From: CAZWVI01 sp964637165
Lineage (GTDB): Bacteria > Planctomycetota > UBA1135
Assembly (NCBI GenBank): GCA_964637165.1
Contig: CAZWVI010000015.1
Coordinates: forward strand, 6,785 to 70,784
Reading direction: 5' to 3'
Length of the DNA: 64,000 bases
Part shown: positions 1-8,272 of the stretch, piece by piece
Layout of the letters: every line of letters begins with the position of its first letter
Position numbering within the stretch: position 1 is the first letter of the stretch
Notes under the pieces: model-generated
The model's input: the letters and a program-made list of their open reading frames with translations, nothing else
Databases searched by the model: none
Told to the model about the DNA's origin: nothing
Made by a program: the position numbers and the translations under genes

Positions 1-776
1 AAGTTAGCGAGTAGTTGTTCAAGTTGCGGCAGGTCGCTGGCTGTTTCAAGAGAGCCAAGGAGTGAATTTATTTCAGAAGAAATCCCCAAGTGAGTAGCTA
101 ATTGTTTGGTCGCGCTTTGCAATTTGCGCATCAGCGCGAATTGTTGATTGCGCAGTTTGCTTTGCTGCATATTGGCATTGGCGATAGCGGCGTAAGTTAG
201 TTCGCCAGCTTCGATTTGCGCCTTTAGCAAAAGCAATTGTTCACCTGCAATATCAATGCGTTTAGTTTGTAGTGCAAGCGCCTTTTGCAACATAAGTGCT
301 GCTGAAAATGCGCCGCGCACCCGTGCTTCCAGTTCTATTTCAAGCTGGTCCCGTTTTAACTTAAGCATGTGCAATTGCTCTTGGGCAACCGCCTCAGCCG
401 CTGAAAGTTCGCCACCAAGTGGCAGCCCCTGGCGCACGCCAATAAACACTTCTCCGCTTGATGCTGATGAAGAATTTAAAGGTCTAGCTTCGGTTTTTAG
501 TGCCAACTCGGGGTCGGGTAAATTTCCTGCCACTTCCAAACGTTGCAGTTGGGCTTCCACACGATATTGAGCACCTTTCAAAGCGGGGGAGTTAGCGCGG
601 GCTAATTGAAGTGCTTGCTCAATGTCTAGTTGTTTGAATTGGGCTGGAGTATGGGTGGGGCGTACTGTTTTTATTTTTGGAATCTGGCGTTGGCGATCTA
701 GTTCGGCCAAATCTGCTGATGATGAACAAGCCGCTAATAGGCAAGTGATTAAAAGAAGTAGTTGGTACGAACGCAT
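1..776 (-). CDS. TolC-like outer membrane efflux lipoprotein (partial)
   Basis: Outer membrane channel of a tripartite efflux pump, incomplete because its 3' end lies left of the window. The reverse strand from ATG at 776 is open for 258 codons. It begins with a lipoprotein signal ending L-L-A-A-C at Cys17, followed by a helix-rich stretch with the 'A..NSPAL' and 'GVRQGLPLGG' patterns of the TolC/CusC/NodT family. The ATG overlaps the permease stop by one base (TAATG), so translation is probably coupled. It follows permease and adaptor genes, which fixes its role as the exit duct of that pump. The substrate is inferred only from the permease type. Confidence 0.85.
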   Translation of the reverse strand, partial: MRSYQLLLLITCLLAACSSSADLAELDRQRQIPKIKTVRPTHTPAQFKQLDIEQALQLARANSPALKGAQYRVEAQLQRLEVAGNLPDPELALKTEARPLNSSSASSGEVFIGVRQGLPLGGELSAAEAVAQEQLHMLKLKRDQLEIELEARVRGAFSAALMLQKALALQTKRIDIAGEQLLLLKAQIEAGELTYAAIANANMQQSKLRNQQFALMRKLQSATKQLATHLGISSEINSLLGSLETASDLPQLEQLLAN

Positions 777-3700
777 TAGTTAGTCTCCAATGTTGCCGGG
801 CGGCCGAATCGTAAGTAAAGCGCCGGCACCACAATCATGTTTAAGATGGTTGAACTTATCAAACCAAACAAGATAACCCAAGCCATCGGAGTTTGGATTT
901 CACTGCCGGATTCCCCGCCAGCCATCGCCAATGGAACAAGGGCCATTCCTGAAGCAATTGCGGTCATCAAAATAGGCACCAAGCGTTCGCTGGCGCCGCG
1001 CACCACAGCTTGACGCAGATCATTAATCCCTTCATGAGTTTGTAAATGTCGAATGTGTGACACCAACATGATTCCATTGCGTGTGGCAATTCCGAAAACC
1101 GTGATAAAGCCAATTAGCGATCCAACTGAAAGAATACCATTGTCCAACCACACACCAACAACTCCACCAATCAAGGCCAATGGTAAGTTGGCCATGACGA
1201 ATAAGGCATCGCGGCCTTCGCCAAATGCCATGCGCAGGAGAAAGCCAATGCCTAAAATAATTCCCAGACTTAAGAGTAGGATGCGTTTTTGTGCAGATTG
1301 GGCACTTTCAAATTGGCCGCCGAACTCAACGCGGTAGCCAGCTGAATCCTCGAATTGCGGTTGCACTACGCGGCGAATGTCTTCAACTACCGACACTAGG
1401 TCGCGCCCTGCAACGTTGCATGAAACGACCATCTTGCGTTGTCCATTTTCATGCTTGATTTGGTTAGGAGTTGCGTCACGAATTATTTCTGCAACGGCAC
1501 TAAGTGGAACAACTGTCGCGTCTTGGTGTGGAAGGTAGGCACCTGCCGAAAGATGACTCGCCGCGGGAGTTCCAAGAATTGGAATTCTGTTTAATGCAGC
1601 TAAGGGTTGCCCTTGGAGATCTAATCGTAAACATACATCGAAGGGGTAACTACCCTCGAGTAGCTCAGTCGCCTTGTAACCCTGGACGGCCGCCTCGAGG
1701 GTGGCCGCAGCTTCGCTGGGCGCAACTCCAAGTCGCCCCATTGCTGTGCGGTCAAATTTGATTTGTAGGGTGGGTACCGCAGCTTGTTGCTCAACAGCCA
1801 AATCAACAACGCCGGGAATTGTACTCATGGCTTGTTTGGCCAATTCGGAATGCCGTCGAAGCTCTCTGAGGTCGGGGCCAAATATTTTCACTGCAACCGC
1901 GGCGCGCGTTCCTGAAAGCATGTGGTCAATGCGGTGAGAAATAGGTTGGCCAATAGTGAACAACATTCCAGGCACCATTTGTAAGTCCTTGCGGACAGCC
2001 GTTAAAAATTCCTCCCGCGACCGATTTTGCATTTCTAAGCGAACATCAAGTTCGGTTAATTCGACCCCGCTGGCGTGTTCATCTAATTCGGCACGTCCAG
2101 TCCTGCGCGCAACTGAAACAACTTCTGGATGAGTCAAAAAGATATCTTCAACCATTCCTCCAAGCTTGTCACTTTGTTCAAGTGAAGTCCCAGGCAAAGT
2201 GGCGGCCGAAACTGTGAGTGCGCCTTCATTAAACTCAGGCAGAAAAGCGCGTCCAAATTGTAGCGCTGCAATCAATGCGAGCAGTAAGCCGAGGACGGCT
2301 GGTCCGACTGAGAGCAGTGGCTTGTCCAATGTCGGCAGCAATAATGCCTGGTACTTGCGTTTGAAAAATTGAATGTGGCGTGGTTCATTCTGTTGATGGA
2401 GAGACTTTGAATTTGGAATGAAAAGTGAGCACAACACCGGCGTAACTGTGACTGCTACTAGCAGGGAAGCTGCGAGGGCTGAAACATAGGCCAATCCCAA
2501 TGGTTGTAAGAGTCGTCCTTCAATCCCAGATAAAAAGAAGAGTGGTATGAATACCAAAATAATGATTAGCGTCGCAAAAACAATTGACGAGCGTATTTCG
2601 ACACTAGCGTCAAGTACTACCTTCAATGAACTTCGCTGTTTGCTAAGTGCTAAGGTGGCATTTTCGCGCAGGCGCCGAAAGACATTTTCTACATCGATGA
2701 CTGCGTCATCTACTAATGCTCCAATTGCAATCGCCATGCCGCCCAAGGTCATGGTGTTGATCGTTTCCCCTAAAGCATTCAATACTAAAACTGCACCCAA
2801 AAGCGACAAGGGTATGGCGGTTAAAGTGATTAAGGTTGCGTGTACATTAAGTAAAAAGAAAGCGACAATTAGTACCACCAACCAGGCACCATCTTGTAGG
2901 ACGGTGAGAATATTGTCGAGTGCGGATTCAATAAAGTCTGCTTGACGCAATAAGTCACGGTGCAAAACCATGCTACCGGGAAGTTGGTGTTCGACTTCAT
3001 CTAAAACTTCAGCTATGCGTTTAGTTAGCTCTAGAGTATTGACATTTGGTTGTTTTTGAATTCCAATAACCACCGCATTTTGACCTTGAATTGACGCAGT
3101 TCCACGAGTCGGTCGAGCACCAATTTCAACTCGGCCAAGGTCGCGGATTTGAATGGGTACTCCATCACGACTTTCCAATGTTAATGCTGAAATGTCATCG
3201 ACGGTGCGGAAGCGTCCGACTCCGGTTATTAGAAAATCGCAGCCAGCTTGAGCGATGAATCCAGCAGGAATGTTTACATTTGCAACTCGGATTGCTTCAG
3301 CTATTTGGGTGATGGAAATACCAAATGTCTCAAGTCGGGTGGGGTCTAACCAAACCTGAAATTGGCGCGCACCGCCCCCAATTGGAGTTACTTGAGAAAC
3401 TCCTGGAACTGCCAATAAGCGCCTACGCAACTGAGTATCGGCGAATGTGCGTACCGCAATCGGTTCGTCTAGCTCTGAGCTAAGACCCACGAAAAGGATC
3501 TCTCCCATGATCGATGAAATCGGTGCAAGGATTGGTTCGCCACTTTGCTCGGGCAGTGAGTTGGCAACTAAGCCGAGCTTTTCTGTGACAATTTGTCGCG
3601 CACGAAAGATGTCGGTTCCCCATTCGAATTCAGCATAAACAATGGAAATTCCAACCGCGCTACTTGAGCGAACGCGGCGAATGCCCGGCGCACCGTTTAG

Positions 3701-3913
3701 GCTCGATTCAATCGGAAATGTAACCAAGCTTTCGACTTCGGTGGAAGCCATGCCGGGGGTTTCAGTTAAAACCGTAACAGTTGGCGCGGTGAGATCGGGG
3801 AACACATCTACCGGCGCTTGCAACGCGGTGGTGCCACCCCAAATCGTAAAGACCAATGCTAGAACTAGAACAACTGCGCGATTATGAAGCGCCCATCGAA
3901 TTAAATTATCCAT
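776..3913 (-). CDS. RND efflux permease, heavy-metal-efflux-like (CusA/CzcA family)
   Basis: Proton-driven inner-membrane pump of 1045 residues, the usual size for CusA/CzcA (about 1040-1060). It has the RND layout: N-terminal helix, large periplasmic loop, helices 2-6, second large loop, helices 8-12. Helix 4 carries G-A-L-V-D-D-A-V-I-D-V-E-N at about residue 400. This corresponds to the proton-relay acidic residues, here with a double Asp like the HME-type signature. Near the N-terminus 'DVFPDLTAPTVTVLTETPGM' is typical of HME-RND proteins. It lies 15 bp after the adaptor gene and overlaps the outer membrane factor gene by one base. Cu/Ag, Zn/Co/Ni or organic substrates are all possible. 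Confidence 0.93.
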   Translation of the reverse strand: MDNLIRWALHNRAVVLVLALVFTIWGGTTALQAPVDVFPDLTAPTVTVLTETPGMASTEVESLVTFPIESSLNGAPGIRRVRSSSAVGISIVYAEFEWGTDIFRARQIVTEKLGLVANSLPEQSGEPILAPISSIMGEILFVGLSSELDEPIAVRTFADTQLRRRLLAVPGVSQVTPIGGGARQFQVWLDPTRLETFGISITQIAEAIRVANVNIPAGFIAQAGCDFLITGVGRFRTVDDISALTLESRDGVPIQIRDLGRVEIGARPTRGTASIQGQNAVVIGIQKQPNVNTLELTKRIAEVLDEVEHQLPGSMVLHRDLLRQADFIESALDNILTVLQDGAWLVVLIVAFFLLNVHATLITLTAIPLSLLGAVLVLNALGETINTMTLGGMAIAIGALVDDAVIDVENVFRRLRENATLALSKQRSSLKVVLDASVEIRSSIVFATLIIILVFIPLFFLSGIEGRLLQPLGLAYVSALAASLLVAVTVTPVLCSLFIPNSKSLHQQNEPRHIQFFKRKYQALLLPTLDKPLLSVGPAVLGLLLALIAALQFGRAFLPEFNEGALTVSAATLPGTSLEQSDKLGGMVEDIFLTHPEVVSVARRTGRAELDEHASGVELTELDVRLEMQNRSREEFLTAVRKDLQMVPGMLFTIGQPISHRIDHMLSGTRAAVAVKIFGPDLRELRRHSELAKQAMSTIPGVVDLAVEQQAAVPTLQIKFDRTAMGRLGVAPSEAAATLEAAVQGYKATELLEGSYPFDVCLRLDLQGQPLAALNRIPILGTPAASHLSAGAYLPHQDATVVPLSAVAEIIRDATPNQIKHENGQRKMVVSCNVAGRDLVSVVEDIRRVVQPQFEDSAGYRVEFGGQFESAQSAQKRILLLSLGIILGIGFLLRMAFGEGRDALFVMANLPLALIGGVVGVWLDNGILSVGSLIGFITVFGIATRNGIMLVSHIRHLQTHEGINDLRQAVVRGASERLVPILMTAIASGMALVPLAMAGGESGSEIQTPMAWVILFGLISSTILNMIVVPALYLRFGRPATLETN

Positions 3914-3928
3914 GACGATGCTCCGGTT

Positions 3929-5488
3929 TTAATGTGAGTGTTCAGGAATACTTCCTGAAAGAGAAGCAAGGTGTACTACATAGGCACCATCGGTAACTAC
4001 TTGTTCGCCCTCGTTAAGCCCTTCAAGAATTTCAACTCGGTGCCCATCATGAATACCAGTGCGAATCGTTCGTCGCGCAAAAGATTCACCACCGGTTTGC
4101 ACAAAGATCACTTGAATTCCGGCTGCGTCGACGATTGCCGACGAGGGCACTGACAAAACTTGGCGCGAACTTGAGGTCGAGAGGTGGGCCGAGAGCGTCA
4201 TGCCGGATCTGAGCCAGCCTGGATTGGGAATTTCATACAACACTTCGGCTGAATGAGTTACTGGATGAACGATTGGTGCGCTCATCAACAATTCGCCATC
4301 AATTCCGGGCAAGTCGAGCAGGCTTCCATCAACTGGGTGAGGAATATGCGCTCGGGGTGTTTGGTCAAGTTTGGTTAAGTCTGCCTCGGAAACTCGAATT
4401 GACACATGCAATTGGCTTAGGTCTTGGATGTGGAATAAAAGTTCATCGGCCGCACTCCATTCACCACTTGCAGTTGGCGCATGAATCACTTGCCCAGTAA
4501 TTGGTGCGCGAATTGCAAATTCCATTGCTGTTCCAGGGTGTTCGCTAGACCATGCTTCGGCATTTTCTTCAGCGGCTTTAACCGCCACCAAAGCACGGGA
4601 AAGTTGGTATTGCGCTTCTTCAAGTTGACGATCTGATTTCGCTTTCTGCTGATGCAATCCTTCAATGCGAGTGAAATTGGCCTCCATCTGCTTGAGTTCG
4701 GCCTTGGCACGTTTTAATTCACTAATGGCCGCGGTCAAAGAACTTTCACGACTGGCAAATTCATTTCCGAGCAAAGGAATGCGTAAGACCGCCAAGATGT
4801 CGCCAACTTGAACCTGCTGGCCTAAAGTAATGCGAGCTTGCTTTGGTGGCGGAAGTACTTCGCCGCCAATTGGAGTATTTATGCGCGCTGTATGAGTGCG
4901 GCAGGCGCTAACTCGTGCAGTGGCCGGCACTCGCTCGGCAAGCTCTTCTCGTTTGGCGGTTTCGACTAACATTCGAACAGGCCATTGCTGCTCTTTAAGC
5001 ATGGTTATTCCAGAATCCTCGTCACTCATAGAGTTTCCAGCGCTGATCGCTTCTTGAAGATCAGCATAAACCTCAACTGCCGCCAGCTTTGGTGAATCAC
5101 CATCGACTGCAACCGACCACTCCCATATTCCGACCTCATCAAACGCGACTTCGCCAAGGTAGATGCCCGGTCGCTTTGGCGCGGGCAAGTCCAAGTGCAA
5201 AGTTTTTTGCCCCTTGGTGAAGGTCGCACTTAGCGCGCCGCTTTTACGCGGACTACCATCTGTGAGATTGGAAACATGCAAAGCGAATCCAGTTGCACGA
5301 CCAACAACCGCAAAATCGTTTTCAAAAAAGAATTCGTGTTGTTGGGTCCACACGGTTTGCGCGCGAGTGGGCAATTCGTGAGCGGAATCATCCCCAGTGT
5401 GAGGATGTAAATGGGAGTGCTCTCCGCAGCCAACTAATAACAGGCTAGAAAACAGTAAGGAGGTCGGGAGAGTTTTTTTGACGGACAT
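3929..5488 (-). CDS. RND efflux periplasmic adaptor (membrane fusion lipoprotein)
   Basis: HlyD-family adaptor joining permease and outer membrane channel; 519 residues, longer than the usual 380-420. A lipoprotein signal ends at Cys21 and is followed at once by a His-rich tract (H-S-H-L-H-P-H). Residues about 45-150 form an extra Ig-like or FixH/YtkA-like domain before the adaptor core. The core has a lipoyl half-motif ('NTPIGGEVLPP'), a coiled coil at about 240-310, the second half-motif ('IRAPITGQVIHAP'), and C-terminal barrel and membrane-proximal segments. The His tract and extra domain suggest periplasmic metal binding; that is inference. It is second in the efflux operon after the His-rich peptide. 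Confidence 0.9.
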   Translation of the reverse strand: MSVKKTLPTSLLFSSLLLVGCGEHSHLHPHTGDDSAHELPTRAQTVWTQQHEFFFENDFAVVGRATGFALHVSNLTDGSPRKSGALSATFTKGQKTLHLDLPAPKRPGIYLGEVAFDEVGIWEWSVAVDGDSPKLAAVEVYADLQEAISAGNSMSDEDSGITMLKEQQWPVRMLVETAKREELAERVPATARVSACRTHTARINTPIGGEVLPPPKQARITLGQQVQVGDILAVLRIPLLGNEFASRESSLTAAISELKRAKAELKQMEANFTRIEGLHQQKAKSDRQLEEAQYQLSRALVAVKAAEENAEAWSSEHPGTAMEFAIRAPITGQVIHAPTASGEWSAADELLFHIQDLSQLHVSIRVSEADLTKLDQTPRAHIPHPVDGSLLDLPGIDGELLMSAPIVHPVTHSAEVLYEIPNPGWLRSGMTLSAHLSTSSSRQVLSVPSSAIVDAAGIQVIFVQTGGESFARRTIRTGIHDGHRVEILEGLNEGEQVVTDGAYVVHLASLSGSIPEHSH

Positions 5489-5554
5489 GATTACTTAAGT
5501 GACTTGGTTTGAGCTAAACCTCAATCGAGCTAATGTTCGTTGCAGGAGATCAGA

Positions 5555-5740
5555 TCAATTGTCGTGGTCGTCAGTCGCACAGTGGTGAGCGTCAGTATTA
5601 CTGATGACTAAGCCATGATGATGTTCACTGGCAATGTGCCACGGCAAAATAAGTATAAAAATCGCCACAAATAATCCAACCAAGAAACCAGCTTGCGCGC
5701 GATTTTTTCTGGTAGCGGTTAATCTAGAGCGGTTGGACAC
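5555..5740 (-). CDS. Small His-rich single-pass membrane protein
   Basis: A 61-residue reading frame with a GTG start, between the desaturase (9 bp upstream) and the RND adaptor (about 66 bp downstream) on the same strand. It has a basic N-terminus, one hydrophobic segment at about residues 17-36, then a His/Asp-rich tail (S-E-H-H-H-G, D-A-H-H-C, D-D-H-D-N). This is the type of tail found on small metal-binding or metal-sensing membrane peptides beside efflux pumps. I do not recognise a named family. Composition and position support a real gene; a role in metal delivery to the pump is inference. Confidence 0.6.
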   Translation of the reverse strand: MSNRSRLTATRKNRAQAGFLVGLFVAIFILILPWHIASEHHHGLVISNTDAHHCATDDHDN

Positions 5741-5749
5741 TCGCCAATT

Positions 5750-6859
5750 TTAACACGATGCCGCTAATTCCCAATCGCGTAACATTCGCTTGGCCTGTTT
5801 GCGTGCTTGGCGAAAGGCGTGCTTCTGTTGTTTTAAACGTTGACGTTGAGCAGCAGTGCGCCGCTCCTTGAATTCACGCACGGCAACCATCATTTCTTTG
5901 CGCGCATATTGCAACTCGTCTAGCGAATGCTCAATGTTCTCACGTAGCTGGGACAAGCTTGGGCGAGGGTCCATGCGTTCCAGACTTTCAGTAAAGCGTT
6001 TGCGGTAAATGGCATCGTAGCCGACCCGTTTTAATTTGCTCGCGAGACCAATGTGACTCAAACACCAGATAATCCATTTGCCGGGGTCGAAGTTGTGTGC
6101 TTTAGGTCCGTTGCGATAGTCGGCCGCAAAAGAGTGGTGATAGTTGTGGTAGCCTTCGCCGAAAGTAAAAAAGGAAAGTAACCAATTGTCTTTGCTGGTA
6201 TTGGCGCTACTCCAAGGTTGCTTGCCGGAAATATGTGCTAAGGAATTGATAAAGAATGTGCAGTGATGGAGGAGGACAACTTTTACTAATCCAGCAAAAA
6301 GCAACATGCCCCAAATGTCATTAGTGATAATTCCGATGATGATTGGCACTCCAAAGTTAAAGCCAATTGAAAGTGGCATGTACCAACGGTGCTGCCACCT
6401 GCAGATTGGGTCCTCTTTTAAATCAGGTGCATTTTCAAAAGACTCATCGATGCCGTTTCGGAAAAAAATCCAACCCATATGTGACCACCAAAACCCGCGC
6501 TTGGCGTTGTAGGGGTCGAGGTCGGTATCAACTTTTGTGTGATGATGGCGATGTCCTGATGACCAACGAATAACACTTCCTTGCCAAGCTGCTCCACCGA
6601 GTATTGCAGCAACGAAGCGCACGATTGCCGGCGCTTCAAATGATCGGTGGGAAAATAGTCGATGGTAGCCGACGGTGATACCAAGACCTGAAATTCCCCA
6701 CAAAGAAACCATCGCAATTATTTCAGTGCTGGTTATTCCGTGGGTGAATGCCCACCATGGCACTAGCACTACGGCGAGCAGTGGGGTAATGCATAGAAAA
6801 ACAATGTGCAACCAAATTGCTTGGCCACGATTAGGGTTGGGGAGGGCTGTTTGTCGCAT
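5750..6859 (-). CDS. Acyl-CoA/acyl-lipid delta-9-type fatty acid desaturase
   Basis: Integral membrane di-iron desaturase (369 residues) that introduces a double bond into saturated acyl chains using O2 and an electron donor. The three histidine boxes of the stearoyl-CoA desaturase family are present: H-R-L-F-S-H (about residue 67), H-R-H-H-H (about 104) and H-N-Y-H-H (about 239), with hydrophobic hairpins between them. The last about 75 residues form a charged, Lys/Arg/Gln-rich helical tail likely to be a coiled coil and not needed for the fold. The start is divergent from the next gene with only 24 bp between start codons, so promoters must overlap coding sequence or each other. Confidence 0.9.
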   Translation of the reverse strand: MRQTALPNPNRGQAIWLHIVFLCITPLLAVVLVPWWAFTHGITSTEIIAMVSLWGISGLGITVGYHRLFSHRSFEAPAIVRFVAAILGGAAWQGSVIRWSSGHRHHHTKVDTDLDPYNAKRGFWWSHMGWIFFRNGIDESFENAPDLKEDPICRWQHRWYMPLSIGFNFGVPIIIGIITNDIWGMLLFAGLVKVVLLHHCTFFINSLAHISGKQPWSSANTSKDNWLLSFFTFGEGYHNYHHSFAADYRNGPKAHNFDPGKWIIWCLSHIGLASKLKRVGYDAIYRKRFTESLERMDPRPSLSQLRENIEHSLDELQYARKEMMVAVREFKERRTAAQRQRLKQQKHAFRQARKQAKRMLRDWELAASC

Positions 6860-6883
6860 CGTTAGTGGAACTATAATGCCGAG

Positions 6884-8242
6884 GTGAACATAGTTTCTTT
6901 AGTTTTTTTGTTGCTGTCATTGGTTTCTTGTGCACTTCCCGCACAAAGCCTTGGGGCTAGTTTTCGTGGCACTAGGGATTTAGCTGAAATCGCAGTCGAC
7001 CAACATGGCGTTAGCTTTGATGTATTTGGTTTAAGCGGATTGATGTGGCTAGGAGGCGAACGCTTCGTCGCAGTTAACGACAAGTTAGTCTTTTTGGATT
7101 TGCGTTTTGATAGCAAGGGCGCATTTGCGAATGCGGAGATTACAGGTGGGCTAACCATTTCTGAATTTCGAGATTATGAGGGAATGTGCTGGGCCGATCG
7201 CACGCGAAATTCTATTTACTTGGCGGACGAAGGTGCCCCGGCAGTATTGGAATTTGATTTGGCGACTGGCGACAAAATCGGTGAGCTATTGATTCCAAGT
7301 ATTTATTCGCAAATAAGTTCTGGTTTAGGAGTGGAGGCACTTTCACGGCATCTAGACTTCAATGCTTTATGGATATCGAATGAAGAAAATTTAATAATTG
7401 ATGGTCCAACTTCTGTTGTTTCTGGTTCGGGTGGTAGTGCCTTGGTTAGGTTGCAACGCTTTACCGATTTGGGTGCAGGCTTTGTTGCGCAAGAGCAATA
7501 CGCTTATCGCACTCGTTCGATTCACGGGATTCCAATTCCACCAACTGGAAGTGGTTTAGTTGATTTGGCCGCTTTGCCAAACGGTCGATTAATTGCTTTG
7601 GAACGCAGTGTTGCAATTCACTTGTCCGGTGCATTTCGAACCGCCATTTATGAAGTTGATTTTTCTAATGCAACAGATATTAGTGATGGTGCCTTTGATA
7701 ATGGTTTGCCGGGAACAACTTTTACTGAAGTCAGTAAGCAGCAACTTTGGTCAGGAATTCGCACGATTAATCAGAACGTTGAAGGCTTGGCACTGGGGCC
7801 AAAGTTGCCAAGTGGTGGAAGCGTATTAATCGGTATTGTTGATGGTGAAGGTCTCGATCCCAAAAACCAAGTTGTGGCTTGGGAATTAACTGGCGACATT
7901 GGTGACTCCCCGGAGCAAAATCAAATTGCTATTACTGCTCCGAGTAATGCACAAGCTGGGAGCACGATCAGTGTTGATTTGGAAAATGTCCCTGCGACAT
8001 CGCCTTGTTGGATGCTGTGGTCGACAGGGACTTCTGGTTCATTGTTTGATTCACACAATTTCGATTTGGGCCCAAATGTTGAGTTGGCGGGCATGACCGT
8101 GGCCGACCAGTGGGGGAATGCCAACTGGCCGAGCCCTATAATTCCAATATCTGCTCAAGGGATTAGCCTCTTTCTAGAAGCCGCAGCGCCGATGGGTGCT
8201 TTGTGGGCAGATTCCCCGGCCGCCCAAGTTCAAATCCAGTAA
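6884..8242 (+). CDS. Secreted esterase-like phytase-family protein with C-terminal planctomycete-type domain
   Basis: Exported protein of 452 residues with a GTG start and a signal peptide ending about residue 22 (A-L-P-A-Q-S). Residues about 40-335 fit the 'esterase-like activity of phytase' family: short propeller-like repeats, 'EGMCWADRTRNSIYLADEG', 'GVEALSRHLDFNALWISNE' and a closing 'NVEGLALGP'. The enzymatic role is not established for this family. Residues about 348-452 are a separate beta-rich module of the kind found at the end of several other secreted proteins here. A hairpin repeat begins 2 bp after the stop. Confidence 0.75.
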   Translation: MNIVSLVFLLLSLVSCALPAQSLGASFRGTRDLAEIAVDQHGVSFDVFGLSGLMWLGGERFVAVNDKLVFLDLRFDSKGAFANAEITGGLTISEFRDYEGMCWADRTRNSIYLADEGAPAVLEFDLATGDKIGELLIPSIYSQISSGLGVEALSRHLDFNALWISNEENLIIDGPTSVVSGSGGSALVRLQRFTDLGAGFVAQEQYAYRTRSIHGIPIPPTGSGLVDLAALPNGRLIALERSVAIHLSGAFRTAIYEVDFSNATDISDGAFDNGLPGTTFTEVSKQQLWSGIRTINQNVEGLALGPKLPSGGSVLIGIVDGEGLDPKNQVVAWELTGDIGDSPEQNQIAITAPSNAQAGSTISVDLENVPATSPCWMLWSTGTSGSLFDSHNFDLGPNVELAGMTVADQWGNANWPSPIIPISAQGISLFLEAAAPMGALWADSPAAQVQIQ

Positions 8243-8244
8243 TA

Positions 8245-8270
8245 CTGACCCACTCGCTGGGGTCAGAGTC
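8245..8270 (-). repeat. REP-like hairpin repeat, copy 1
   Basis: Stem CTGACCC at 8245-8251 pairs with GGGTCAG at 8260-8266, followed by the AGTC tail, so the copy is in reverse orientation relative to the GACTCTGACCCC consensus. It fills almost the whole 30 bp between the stop at 8242 and the ATG at 8273, so it either ends one transcript or lies in the leader of the next gene. Confidence 0.85.
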
Positions 8271-8272
8271 TC

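Noticed and set aside
2547..2945. Long plus-strand frame inside the RND permease gene
   Set aside because: It is antisense to conserved permease sequence and its translation has no family features; other frames of this kind (for example 17994-18497, 23237-23698, 28431-28976, 43594-44115) were dismissed for the same reason.
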